Positions 18,153 to 28,227 of a stretch of 64,000 nucleotides of DNA are shown piece by piece. The stretch lies in assembly GCF_024347455.1 (NCBI RefSeq), contig NZ_AP025484.1, forward strand, positions 1,302,001-1,366,000, in the 5' to 3' direction. Position numbers and translations under genes: made by a program. Positions within the stretch are counted from its first letter, which is position 1. Every line of letters starts with the position of its first letter. A model generated the notes under the pieces. The model searched no databases, was not told where the DNA came from, and worked only from the letters and a program-made list of their open reading frames with translations. Source of the stretch: Vibrio echinoideorum (GTDB lineage Bacteria; Pseudomonadota; Gammaproteobacteria; Enterobacterales; Vibrionaceae).

Positions 18153-18376
18153 AACTTTTTCCTTTTTCTATGAAAGTTAAGAGTTACTAATCAACTAACA
18201 TGCCACATTGTAACATATTGTTTTTATTGGGATTGCATTGAGATGCGAAGATATGAACTGTAATAATATTTACCTATAGTAAATATTGTTACCTTCAGAT
18301 GAGTCAATAAAATTAACTCGCCCCTAAACAGAACTACATTACTCATGTCATCAGAGGGTGGGGTTACTTTCGTGAC

Positions 18377-18891
18377 TTATTGGGCATAGTCGAGCAACCG
18401 CTCGATCGGGATAAAGCACTGCTTCTTGTTGTTCACTTTGATGCTTTTGGTTTGAGAATTGATATAGCTAGAAATTTCAAGCGCCAGCATTTGGCTCAAT
18501 CGATCGAGATTCCTATCATCCAAGGTTTGCGTGACCCACTGTGCAGCGTCAGCAATATGGCCGTTAACACTCAGAACGGTGTTTTTTATCCAGTTCAGTG
18601 TGAGCTCAATGTCATTGAGCTTTGATAGCAACATGGCAATGTCATAACGGCGGATTAAGCCCTTATCTTTCAAAGCATAAATTTCCAAGGAGTAGCTTTC
18701 CAAAGCTTCAACGAAGGCAAATTACCACTCAATTTTTAGCCTTTCGGCGAGCTCATAGCAGCGGCATCCGAGCTTAGTTTATTGACTCCTGGTCGTTTGC
18801 CCGCTTCTACTGATAAGCGCGGGAAATCGTTTTTAAGCCATTTGTTAAGAGCCTTAGTAGCGCTGAGTTGTAAATGCATAATTAAATCCAT
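18377..18891 (-). pseudogene. Decayed small gene(s) of unknown family
   Basis: The 3' part is an open frame of 108 codons (stop at 18377; the only possible start is TTG at 18703) beginning ESYSLEIYALKDKG. Read further upstream in the same frame it passes a single TAA and continues as ELAERLKIEW, as if one stop codon interrupts a longer gene. A 51-codon frame from ATG 18891 (MDLIMHLQLSATKALNKW) ends in another frame just before. Together this looks like a coding remnant with a stop and a frameshift. Alternatively these are two small genuine genes. I recognise no family. Confidence 0.4.
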
Positions 18892-18965
18892 AGCTAGAGA
18901 GCAGGATTAATATTTAATTAATCCTGCCACATGTATCGCATCAAGTTACAGACCCCAATTGTTCA

Positions 18966-19856
18966 TTAGGGATGCGAGGACCAAACACCTCTCACGAGAT
19001 CAAAGTCTTCATATTGAAGAGACGTGTTGTAAGAATTTGCTTTCGCTTGAAGCAAATCGTTGGGCATCGGAGTTATATCTGTGAGCTCTTGACGTTGATC
19101 TCTATCACTTGGTTCTGCAAACCCCCTGTCGTAGATCAAACCACCCTTGGCTGTGAATAAACCTCTAGAATGTAAAAAACCCGAACCATCATCATCTGCG
19201 CAATACCAGTACAGCTTAATGTTCCCTGGCATAACAGCTTTTAGTTCCATTAGAGCTTGTTCTGTTCGACCCCAAGCTGGTTTTCCGTCTTCTTCTGAAA
19301 AAATATGAAACTCTACTTCAGCCTTTTTACATAACTTCATAAGTTCAAGCAGCGTTTTACGATAACCCGATTTAGTAACACAAATAAATGGGTCGTAAAT
19401 TGTAACTTTCTCCGTACCGAGTAAAAGTGCGGTAGCTGCTTGAGCTAGAGACAATGCATCTCGAGGAAATTGAGAGTTGTAGTTAAAGTCGGGGTCTTCT
19501 AACTCAGTAATCGAAGAAACAAAAACAGGTAACAGAGTAAATGATTGCTCGACTAATCTATGAAACGGCACATTTCCATGGCTTTCTGTAGCTGCATCTA
19601 CCCAACTACCTTCTTGATACGTTCGAGTAAACGCAACTGTCTTATTATTTTTGAAAGTTCTAAGTCGCTCTGTTGCTTTATCCAGCGACGTTCCATTGTG
19701 CGTCTGCCTTAATTGGTCAGAGACATCTCTAAACCAAGCTTTTGGAAAACCAGACAACACAGCCCCACGGTCAAACCCTAGTCGCGCATCCAACAGAGCT
19801 AAGTCGGCCAAAGAGTTGACTTCAGTAGGCGCAACTGCAAATTCCAAATGTAGCAT
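18966..19856 (-). CDS. PLD-like protein with one degenerate HKD-type motif
   Basis: A 296-residue protein. In its second half, FLHSRGLFTAKGGLIYDRGF resembles one half of a phospholipase D active site (H-x-K/R, then a GG and acidic stretch), and VTIYDPFICV upstream fits the preceding beta strand. Only one such motif is visible, so an active enzyme would need to dimerise, as bacterial single-motif PLD nucleases do. Its start overlaps the stop of the OLD-type ATPase gene by one base, indicating a two-gene effector unit at the end of the giant-helicase operon. A nuclease role is plausible but the motif is not canonical. Confidence 0.5.
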   Translation of the reverse strand: MLHLEFAVAPTEVNSLADLALLDARLGFDRGAVLSGFPKAWFRDVSDQLRQTHNGTSLDKATERLRTFKNNKTVAFTRTYQEGSWVDAATESHGNVPFHRLVEQSFTLLPVFVSSITELEDPDFNYNSQFPRDALSLAQAATALLLGTEKVTIYDPFICVTKSGYRKTLLELMKLCKKAEVEFHIFSEEDGKPAWGRTEQALMELKAVMPGNIKLYWYCADDDGSGFLHSRGLFTAKGGLIYDRGFAEPSDRDQRQELTDITPMPNDLLQAKANSYNTSLQYEDFDLVRGVWSSHP

Positions 19857-21322
19857 CAGAACAGCTCCTCTCTTCTTTCTTCAAAGAAGCCATTTGGCCA
19901 AGGTGCATCAAACTCACCCTCATCAGTTGTTTTGATTGGAATCAAACGAGTTTTGCCTTCTGACTGCTCACAAAAAACAATCTGGACATCACTTTTCTTG
20001 CAACCAAATGGTTCGTATTCGATCTCTTCATCTGCGGTTTGGCGGCGACGTTTTAGTAGCCTCAACAACAAATGTTCGCTGTGGGTTTCAATCAAAAACA
20101 TCCGATCTAGGTTTTGCTTTGTCGCCTCCAGCATCATATCCCCTAAAGCTAACTGCCATTTGGGGTGAATATGCAATTCAGGTTGCTCACACGAAACGAT
20201 AAGGTCTTGCTCAAGTGATGTGGCAACAACGAATGGGAATACTTGAGAAACGCCAACACCTACGCTTGATGGCAATAAATGTATGTTTGTGTGCGAGTCT
20301 TTGAGGATAACGGTTTTCTCAATCAAGCTTGCTTCACCGTGATTAGGTGCTTCAAAACAATAATTGGTGCCAAAGAAATCATTGTTTGTAAATTTCTCAT
20401 TGGTCTTAGCTTTAACACTTTCATTCGAGTAAGCGAACGTCTCCCAACCCGCAGTCCCATCATACCAACGCTGTGGGCTGGTTTTATTGTTTAACACCAT
20501 CGAACGATTTGGCACAACACGTAGTGGCCCGATATGAATGAAGTCTTCTAGCTTTTTCACCAACAATTTCATGGGCGCTAATATTGCTTGAGAAGATGTC
20601 GCTTCTGCAAATAACTTTGCAGCTAAAGGATGTTCAGGAAACACATTATTCCAAGAGAATGGAGCATTAGATAGATCTAGACGAGTATAGATATTAGGTA
20701 ATGCATCCTGACCTTTCAGGAACATTTCTTCCCATTCTCCCGAATCAAATAAGTTGTTTAATGAGAACGATTCATCTACTTGCCAATGAGGTAACGGTTG
20801 ATAATGAGTGATGCTACTTTGTTGTTTACCTGGTTGCGATTCGATGCAACACAACTCATTTCCTTTACTGTTACATTCATAACGGCTGACGAATGTCTTC
20901 TGTTTAAGGTGATCCCATCTAATATCTAATTCGAAATTAAATTCATCCGCTTCTGAATCAGGAGTAAAGCCTAAATAAGATTCGAGTAACCAACGCTCAG
21001 AATCGGACAAATACTCATCCCAAATATCCGTTGCACCATCCCTAAAATCAAGAGTGGCACCTATAGTAATAGTGCCATTTAAGTCTTTGCCATGAACTAG
21101 GTTTTGAAATCCACCAAAATAGAGGGCCTCGCCCGCTATTGAACTATGTTGAGCATCAAAGTTCCGCTTCGCGACTACTTCGTACAAATATAACAACGCA
21201 TGCAAAACAGTACTTTTACCCGTACTGTTCGCACCAAAGAAAAGCGTGATAGGTGCCAACGGAATGACAGCCTTTGTCTTTATTCCCTTAAACCCACCAA
21301 CAGTCAGTGACGTTATTTTCAT
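19856..21322 (-). CDS. OLD/RecF-type AAA ATPase
   Basis: A 488-residue ABC-class ATPase. Walker A is FFGANSTGKST at residues 28-38, following the characteristic N-terminal FKGIK segment of AAA_15/AAA_21 proteins. The Walker B region CEQPELHIHP lies near residue 377, and a switch-like IETHSEHLLLRLL follows. No TOPRIM domain is attached, so unlike OLD nucleases it lacks its own nuclease. Such ATPases act as DNA or phage-protein sensors in several defence systems, with the effector encoded by the next gene; here that is the PLD-like protein. It starts 27 bp after the giant helicase gene. Confidence 0.8.
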   Translation of the reverse strand: MKITSLTVGGFKGIKTKAVIPLAPITLFFGANSTGKSTVLHALLYLYEVVAKRNFDAQHSSIAGEALYFGGFQNLVHGKDLNGTITIGATLDFRDGATDIWDEYLSDSERWLLESYLGFTPDSEADEFNFELDIRWDHLKQKTFVSRYECNSKGNELCCIESQPGKQQSSITHYQPLPHWQVDESFSLNNLFDSGEWEEMFLKGQDALPNIYTRLDLSNAPFSWNNVFPEHPLAAKLFAEATSSQAILAPMKLLVKKLEDFIHIGPLRVVPNRSMVLNNKTSPQRWYDGTAGWETFAYSNESVKAKTNEKFTNNDFFGTNYCFEAPNHGEASLIEKTVILKDSHTNIHLLPSSVGVGVSQVFPFVVATSLEQDLIVSCEQPELHIHPKWQLALGDMMLEATKQNLDRMFLIETHSEHLLLRLLKRRRQTADEEIEYEPFGCKKSDVQIVFCEQSEGKTRLIPIKTTDEGEFDAPWPNGFFEERREELF

Positions 21323-21348
21323 ATTTTACCTTTTAACATTTGAAATGC

Positions 21349-24300
21349 TTACAACACGTTAACCGCTATCCAAGTAGACCAGCTAGCACTATTAGACACC
21401 TTCGCCAATTTATAAACCTCAATTAGCCTCTTTATCTGATCGTGTGTATCTCTCATGAAATCAAATCGATGCATCCCGCCAGCGAGATCTAAACGCCAAT
21501 ACCCAAAGCCTTGATCTAGAGTTACTTCAACGATATCACCAGTAGAAAAATGCAATTGTATTGCTCTTCGGTGCGGTACTTCTCGTTTGTTATCAATTAT
21601 GTTGGTATTTACTTTTTTGCCGGCCATATGAGTCAACCACGCATTAAATATAGCGTCATAATCGTAGCGATCGTTCCAATCATGATTAACAGCAAATGGA
21701 TTTCTATTTTGTTCATCAAAGCAGCTGTTGACTTCTATTTGGCAATCCGATGTTTCTCCTAGTACTTTGAGAACCTCAGCTAACAACAACAAAGAAACGG
21801 GACTTTGGAGATACCTATCCGAATATGAAATACTTTTCAACTCACCTTCTTTAAGCAGCTTTGCTAATCGCTCATCTTTACTTTTCAATAGCTTAATAAA
21901 GCCACTACCGAAGTTTGATAGCGGTCCATTTAATTCAGTCGTGAGATCAACATGAACAGCTCCTAACAAGTGAGTTGGCTCCATGGAGTCTAATTCGAAA
22001 GGAGTTGTCGCTATTTCTGGTTCACTATAAGAAATAATGGAAATATCTTCCGCTGTAAGCCAATACTCTCCAGGGGTGGTTGCTTTAATATCAAGGTTAG
22101 CCAGTGTTGACCAACCGCTACCAGTTAAGCCTTGAAAAACAATCGCCCCACATTCTTTTCCATATCTAAGTTGAACCCCGATTTTTTGTATTTCCCTTAA
22201 AAAACTCAGAATTTCTTCAGGAAAATCAACTTTCGGGACGACTATTGAAACAGCTATATTCTTCGCCAATAGTTCATGCAATTTCGATTTCATCAAGACA
22301 AGAGATGTATCCCAACTTTCGACTTCAGAAGAAAGAACAAACAAACATTCCGATACTTTCTCATTGAGTAAATCGGTTAGTTGCGCCTCAATAGTTTGAG
22401 GGCAGTATTTTCCATCATTGATAAGGTTTTGGTGCTTAGTAGCAAGTGATACGTAGTGCTTAAAATCATCTCCTAACCATTCTATTGCTAACATGCGATC
22501 GAGTTTATCGGTATCGTGTCTCGAATCCGACTCTAAAAGACATTCAGGACAAAACGCGTCACAATGCTTCCTACAATCAAGTTTTCCAACTAATCCATTT
22601 AATATCTTAGAGATATGAAATGGCGCGGAAGTCGAAAATCCGGCACCGCCGCCCACGCTGTCGAACAGTTGTAGCACTAATGCGTGTTGATTCTCACCAA
22701 TAACTGTTGGCCTAACGCTATACTGGACCTCATTTGTAGATACTCCAAGTTGCTCGATTAAACACTTTCGTAATGCCACAGCTAATGTAGTCGCTACTTT
22801 CCGACCCTGCTCATTATCAGGTATATATTCACCCGTTTTGGGGTTTTTAATCACCAGCTCAAATACATCGGTTCGAGAGTTAATACCTAAATGAATTGAA
22901 GACATTATCTTGGCTGACCCATCACAATCAGCGTGTCGACCTACTTCATCTTTATCGAACTTACTAGGACGCGGGGGCTTATGTGTTTTTTCAAAGTTAA
23001 GCGCATTTGGCAACTCACCTTTCGCTGTCATCGACTCTGCGCGGCCACAAGCCATACATAACGCGTATCCTTTACCGGACAACCCAGAACTATGATGGAA
23101 GACCTTTCCATTAGTATCCGCCACCATATAACCAAGTGCAGGCATGGGTAATGGTGTCGCTGTACCGGATGCAATAACCCAAGAAGGTTGTACTGGAACA
23201 TAATTATTATTCGAAATATTATTTGTTGGCTCTCGATAATAATCAGTGACAAAACCTGTAGGTTGAATCACTTTTTTTCTACAGTCAGTATTATCAGGGA
23301 TACTTTGTCCACAAGCGATATTGGTACACACGAGAGAATTTGAATCAGATTGTACTTCCAGATCCGTTTCGTAACCTGTCTGGCCACAACCAGGACAACG
23401 CCAAGCTAAGTCAAATTTCTGTGAATCCTTCGCGCCATCAACGTGAATTTTCTGCCAGTTAAGAGAAATGCCTGCCGCCCGATGTACTCGCCCATCAAGA
23501 ACTATTTCTGAACCTGGGGCATATTCTCGAATTGCAACAGCTAGATTTCGGCTTGGTAACCCTCGATTGATAGAAACATTATCCTCTCGATCAAGTTTGC
23601 TTAGATTCCTAAATTGAAGCTGCCTTCTAAAATCGACGATATTATCGGTATCCAAGTTTACGACATCAGTAGGGAATCCATATCCAGGCAGAAACGCCCT
23701 TGTCGCTAAATCCCGTAGTAAGTACTCTCTACATAAACGGGACTTTTCACTATTTAGCTTAAAAGCGTAAGGTCCATCTGGATCAACACCGACCAATTCA
23801 TTTTCTATGTATTGATACTCTTTTAGCCAACGCGTGGTTATTTCCTCTATTTTCTTTGCCGAGCGCTTACAGATTTGTGTCAAAGGAATTTTTTTCAACT
23901 CAGTACCTTCAATTAAAGTAGATAAAGCTGATTCAAATCTCTTATCACACGTTTTTAGCCAATTAATATAACGTTCTGCTATAGATTTTTCACCGTTAAG
24001 CTTCGCATTAAACCACTCAAGATCTAAGTTAAATTTCTCTTTATTCGTTAATCCAACCTCTTCAATTAAGAAGCGTCCCATCAAAAATGAATTCACATGG
24101 CGCTGCACCAATTTCTCAGACGAAAATTCAACATGAGGAGCTGGTATAACGGTAGTAAATGGCCATTTCGGGTTATTAAAAACCAACGTATCATGCGGGT
24201 TACTTTTACACAGCGTATAACTTATCGCTCTAGATTCTTTAGATCGACCAGCGCGACCTGCTCGCTGAAGATAGTTCGCAGGGTGTGGCGGCACATTGTT

Positions 24301-27300
24301 CATCACTACCGCTGTAATACCCCCGATGTCAACGCCCATTTCCATTGTTGTTGAGCAATTGAGGACATTTTTCCTGCCAACTTTAAACTCATCCTCATAG
24401 ATTTTAAGTCGCTCAGCGGATTGTTGCGCAGAGTGTTCTGCTGAAGCATAGTAAAAACCACCCTCTACTGTTCGGTCATTAATGTCCGTCCACAAATTCT
24501 GCTCTCTAAGTGATCTCACTTCCGATGATTTTTCAATATCCTTACGCGTTAGAATCAATGAAAGTAAGAAGTCGTCACTCCCTTCAAAAGCCCATACCGC
24601 GGGAAGTTTCACTTTTTCACATAGGTTGCTATCTAACTGGCCTTTAAACGGAATATAAGGAGTGATCCCTTTAAACGTAGTGTCCAACAGCTTGTTCGTA
24701 ATCGGGCATATATAAGCCGAATTCATCAAAGAAAAGCTGACATTAGTCAGGTTCAAACTATATTGTTTGTCTGCTGTTGAATCTTGTAAAATTTTTGATC
24801 CAGTTAATGCATTCCATGCAGAAATCAACCAACCATTAACCGTGTCTTCCCCTAATGTACTCGTAATATCAATTCCTGTGGCAACAGTGAGCAGAGTGAT
24901 TATACGTTGTTGACGTTTACTGCCTTTTCGCACTAACGGCCAACTCTTCGCTCTGTTTTCATCGACATCACTAGCATCTGGCCCTAATAATGTTTTAGGT
25001 GAAAAGTGCATACCGATCCAACGAATCCATTCACGATCAATGGTTATATAAGAGTTTTCGCGGACAAAAAAATCCAAACAAACTTTAAGGTAATCACGCC
25101 AATCTTTTACCGTTAGGCCGTAATTCTCCCAAAGCTCCGGAACAACATCGATTTTATCCAATCCTGGGTAGACTATTTTGACCAACCCCTGAGTCTCTAG
25201 ACTGTTTCTATTTTTTGGCCGTCTCGCAAACTCTCTCGTCAATAGCATTTGAGTGAGTCGTAAAGGTCCGGTCGAGTCATCGAAAATTTCTGGCGATAGC
25301 CGCTTGTTCTCTTTTAACATCGACTCTTTTAGATCGTTATCTTGCTTAATAACAGCTGCCAATTCAGACCAAGGGATCGTTTGAGGCAAAGGTATAGCAA
25401 CCGAACTACTGACAACATCAATATATTCTTTTAGTGCCTTTGCATCTTCAGGCATGGATTGTTCGATGGATGGCAACATGACTCGTAATTTGTCGATAGG
25501 CATACTCAAGTAGTCCTTTACGCTGTCGAGTAACGCCTCATCTATAACGACTTTCTCTTCAACATGCCTGCGAAGCTCCTTAAATACTAAACCTCGCAAT
25601 CGAGAGCGCTCTGCTTCTTGCTGCATTCGAATGGACATTTTTGCCGTTCCTTGTCGGCTATCGGTAAAAGTAATTAACCGACGCCCTCGACCCGGGACAG
25701 AATTAGGACCTATTTTGGATTCTTTATCGACTTCAATATCCGGACAGTATTCTAATACTGTTGGTACCGCATTTGCTGTATAAAATGGTGCACCCAACAA
25801 CCCTCTTCGTAACGCTTTACTGTACTGACCTCTACCTGAGTAACCACATTCGCAGCACTGTTGCGATTCACTCATCAACACAGCTAAGTGAATTGAACTG
25901 TTTTCCAAAGATTCTTCACACCCAGCATTATCAAATCCTTTTAATTGGTATTCATATTCATCGCTCTGTTTTGAACCAATAACGATTTGAGTATTACTTG
26001 CCGTTGTCTTTTTGGAACACTGATCTGAGCGCTCTTCATCTACCTCTTTTTCTTCTTCATCAAGTAGCGAAAATTCATCGCTTATTTTCCCGGTACATTG
26101 TTGCAATTGACCATTTTGGTCTATGGCTAATAGGTGTGGTTCATTACAATCATTGCAAAATGTCAATTCAAGTACTGCAGACCCACAATGACATTTCTGA
26201 CGATGTTCACTATAAACAAGACCAAATGGCCATGCGCCATTCAGTTTAGACTGTTTCTTATTCGCACAATTTGGGTCAATGCAGCACCACAAACCATGCA
26301 ATGTGCGCTGAAAATAGTGAGCTCTAAGCTTTAAAAAGGCCTCACTGTTATGAAACTGCTTGGTTCCGGTACAGATATCTAGCCATCGGCATAATTCTGC
26401 TTCGTTTAAATCATAAGGTTGTAATTTATCCAGCAATTCAGCGTAATGTACCGGACCTATATTGTCGCCAGCTAACAACGCTCGTATTCTAACGGCTAGT
26501 TTGGAACTCGCTAAAGCAGAGTATCGACGCTCTGATACTTCCGAGTTTTGACTTAGCTTCTTCTCTTTAGGTTGTTCACCTTCTGGATCTATCGCTTCTA
26601 TTTCACTGATGGTTAGGTTTGCTGGTGTTACTTTGGGTAAGCCCGGAACAACGCGTCTCCCCCCAATGACGGCTACCTGCTCTACGCCGACATTAGCTAG
26701 CCTAGCGAGGTATTGTTTAAGTTGCGTTTCTGCTTCAGCGCCCGCAATTGTTGCGGACGTAGCAATAAATCGAATATCCTCTGGCTTAACATCAAAAGCT
26801 TGCATCACACGTCTTAGCTGCAAAGCAAGTTCAGCGGCTTGGGAACCAATATACGTATGCGCTTCATCTAATACGATCCAACGCAGCTTGCCCTGCGATT
26901 GCTGGATAATGGGAGCATCTGCTTGCCTCACCAACATATACTCCAACATGGTTCCGTTGGTGACCAAAATAGGAGCTGGGTTGTCTCGCATCAACGTCCT
27001 CGAAAGCACTTCCTGAGGCTGATTTTTTTGCCTTTGCCTATCTTGAGCTTTAAGGTCATTAGGCGTATTACCGTTATACAGACAAAAACGAATATCACCG
27101 TTAAAGTGTGTCGTCCAAGCATTCAGTCGTTCTTTCTGCGAGTTTATTAACGCATTCAAAGGATACAAAAATAGCGCTCTCACCCCGGTTAGCGAACTGT
27201 TGGTCTGTTGTGTTTCTCGATACAAATCTTCGAGAACTGGTACCATGAAACACTCTGTTTTACCCGAACCTGTACCACTAGTGATAATTTGGGATTGGGG

Positions 27301-27678
27301 GCGAGGGTCAAGCAAACCTCTCCATGCTTCTAGTTGATGTTTGTACGGCTTTATCTCTCGATTCAGAACATACTTACACTTGCAGCTACTGTCTCTTTTA
27401 CACCCCTCTTTATGCGGTGCGACATCTAGCGCGTCTAGTAGCTCTGGGCTGAGTAGGTTGTTATATTCAGGGGTAGAAAGGTCTTCTATCGTTATTTCGT
27501 CTGCTTCCCAAGAGAACATTTGCTCAAACACCGGGCCGTGAACAAATTTTTCATCCGTTTCCATTCTCTCGCTTAAATGGTTTCTAAGCGCCGGGTTATT
27601 GATACCCAAAATACTTAAAGTTGACTCTTTTGCTCGGCTATTAGCTTGTTGTTTTAGAGTGGAAAAATATTGCTTCAT
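21349..27678 (-). CDS. Giant SF2 DEAH-box helicase with DUF1998-like zinc cluster (2109 aa)
   Basis: The N-terminal helicase lobe has a Q-like segment PYKHQLEAW, Walker A TSGTGSGKTE (133-142), DEAH at 271-274 and a SAT motif (ATSATIA) near 306. The second lobe, near residues 1110-1160, has TMEMGVDIGG and QRAGRAGRS. A large insertion (about residues 430-1000) contains several CxxC pairs. A DUF1998-like block near 1670-1740 has four clustered cysteines (CRKHCDAFCPEC). The C-terminal ~350 residues are unassigned. Helicase plus DUF1998 is shared with DISARM DrmA/DrmB, DpdJ and MrfA-type repair helicases, here in one chain. It lies directly after the 165-aa gene and upstream of the ATPase and PLD-like genes; likely the DNA-translocating core of that block. 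Confidence 0.85.
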   Translation of the reverse strand: MKQYFSTLKQQANSRAKESTLSILGINNPALRNHLSERMETDEKFVHGPVFEQMFSWEADEITIEDLSTPEYNNLLSPELLDALDVAPHKEGCKRDSSCKCKYVLNREIKPYKHQLEAWRGLLDPRPQSQIITSGTGSGKTECFMVPVLEDLYRETQQTNSSLTGVRALFLYPLNALINSQKERLNAWTTHFNGDIRFCLYNGNTPNDLKAQDRQRQKNQPQEVLSRTLMRDNPAPILVTNGTMLEYMLVRQADAPIIQQSQGKLRWIVLDEAHTYIGSQAAELALQLRRVMQAFDVKPEDIRFIATSATIAGAEAETQLKQYLARLANVGVEQVAVIGGRRVVPGLPKVTPANLTISEIEAIDPEGEQPKEKKLSQNSEVSERRYSALASSKLAVRIRALLAGDNIGPVHYAELLDKLQPYDLNEAELCRWLDICTGTKQFHNSEAFLKLRAHYFQRTLHGLWCCIDPNCANKKQSKLNGAWPFGLVYSEHRQKCHCGSAVLELTFCNDCNEPHLLAIDQNGQLQQCTGKISDEFSLLDEEEKEVDEERSDQCSKKTTASNTQIVIGSKQSDEYEYQLKGFDNAGCEESLENSSIHLAVLMSESQQCCECGYSGRGQYSKALRRGLLGAPFYTANAVPTVLEYCPDIEVDKESKIGPNSVPGRGRRLITFTDSRQGTAKMSIRMQQEAERSRLRGLVFKELRRHVEEKVVIDEALLDSVKDYLSMPIDKLRVMLPSIEQSMPEDAKALKEYIDVVSSSVAIPLPQTIPWSELAAVIKQDNDLKESMLKENKRLSPEIFDDSTGPLRLTQMLLTREFARRPKNRNSLETQGLVKIVYPGLDKIDVVPELWENYGLTVKDWRDYLKVCLDFFVRENSYITIDREWIRWIGMHFSPKTLLGPDASDVDENRAKSWPLVRKGSKRQQRIITLLTVATGIDITSTLGEDTVNGWLISAWNALTGSKILQDSTADKQYSLNLTNVSFSLMNSAYICPITNKLLDTTFKGITPYIPFKGQLDSNLCEKVKLPAVWAFEGSDDFLLSLILTRKDIEKSSEVRSLREQNLWTDINDRTVEGGFYYASAEHSAQQSAERLKIYEDEFKVGRKNVLNCSTTMEMGVDIGGITAVVMNNVPPHPANYLQRAGRAGRSKESRAISYTLCKSNPHDTLVFNNPKWPFTTVIPAPHVEFSSEKLVQRHVNSFLMGRFLIEEVGLTNKEKFNLDLEWFNAKLNGEKSIAERYINWLKTCDKRFESALSTLIEGTELKKIPLTQICKRSAKKIEEITTRWLKEYQYIENELVGVDPDGPYAFKLNSEKSRLCREYLLRDLATRAFLPGYGFPTDVVNLDTDNIVDFRRQLQFRNLSKLDREDNVSINRGLPSRNLAVAIREYAPGSEIVLDGRVHRAAGISLNWQKIHVDGAKDSQKFDLAWRCPGCGQTGYETDLEVQSDSNSLVCTNIACGQSIPDNTDCRKKVIQPTGFVTDYYREPTNNISNNNYVPVQPSWVIASGTATPLPMPALGYMVADTNGKVFHHSSGLSGKGYALCMACGRAESMTAKGELPNALNFEKTHKPPRPSKFDKDEVGRHADCDGSAKIMSSIHLGINSRTDVFELVIKNPKTGEYIPDNEQGRKVATTLAVALRKCLIEQLGVSTNEVQYSVRPTVIGENQHALVLQLFDSVGGGAGFSTSAPFHISKILNGLVGKLDCRKHCDAFCPECLLESDSRHDTDKLDRMLAIEWLGDDFKHYVSLATKHQNLINDGKYCPQTIEAQLTDLLNEKVSECLFVLSSEVESWDTSLVLMKSKLHELLAKNIAVSIVVPKVDFPEEILSFLREIQKIGVQLRYGKECGAIVFQGLTGSGWSTLANLDIKATTPGEYWLTAEDISIISYSEPEIATTPFELDSMEPTHLLGAVHVDLTTELNGPLSNFGSGFIKLLKSKDERLAKLLKEGELKSISYSDRYLQSPVSLLLLAEVLKVLGETSDCQIEVNSCFDEQNRNPFAVNHDWNDRYDYDAIFNAWLTHMAGKKVNTNIIDNKREVPHRRAIQLHFSTGDIVEVTLDQGFGYWRLDLAGGMHRFDFMRDTHDQIKRLIEVYKLAKVSNSASWSTWIAVNVL

Positions 27679-28176
27679 TTAAGCTTCCTCTTGGGAAAAT
27701 ACGCACAATGCACTTTGAAATACGGGGTTAAACCAATGACGGTCAAACTCGACAATCTGTCGTAGATGGAAATAATCTATGGGGTAAAGTGACGGTGACA
27801 ATTCTTCCAGTTGCACTTTTCCACACGCCACTGCAGCGGCAAAAATAGGGAAATAAAGCACACTTTTGTGTGAACTTCGGTTTACTTCAAAATGAATAAG
27901 CGATTCGCAATGTTTCTGGCACCATGTTTCTAAGTCATAGCCAAATGCTTTAGGCCATTCACGGTCAGACAAGTGAACTCGCATCAAGTCCTGGCTCCAT
28001 TTCGGTAGAAAGTATTGAAACACAGCTGATAAATTGGTTGTTTGCTGAGTAAATTGATCGTCAATTAGTGCTCGGCACTGCTTTTCAAACAATGGGGTAA
28101 ATTCAGAAAGAGTTTCTAGCTTGCTCTTAACTTTGTTATCCACCACTTTTTCAGGCAGCCCTATATCTAGCAACAT
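27679..28176 (-). CDS. Hypothetical protein, 165 aa, between YjiT-like protein and giant helicase
   Basis: A 165-residue, mostly helical soluble protein with many aromatic residues and scattered histidines and cysteines but no recognisable motif. Its stop codon directly precedes the helicase start and it begins 51 bp after the 919-residue gene, so it is part of that operon. I cannot assign a family; an adaptor for the helicase is a guess from position only. Confidence 0.6.
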   Translation of the reverse strand: MLLDIGLPEKVVDNKVKSKLETLSEFTPLFEKQCRALIDDQFTQQTTNLSAVFQYFLPKWSQDLMRVHLSDREWPKAFGYDLETWCQKHCESLIHFEVNRSSHKSVLYFPIFAAAVACGKVQLEELSPSLYPIDYFHLRQIVEFDRHWFNPVFQSALCVFSQEEA

Positions 28177-28227
28177 CTGGCGATACTTAACAGTATGTGA
28201 CCGCCAAATACTCAGCGGTATAAGCTC

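Noticed and set aside
19856..21322. PARIS (AriA/AriB) identity for the ATPase and its partner
   Set aside because: The partner lacks the TOPRIM/DUF4435 features of AriB and instead shows a PLD-like motif.
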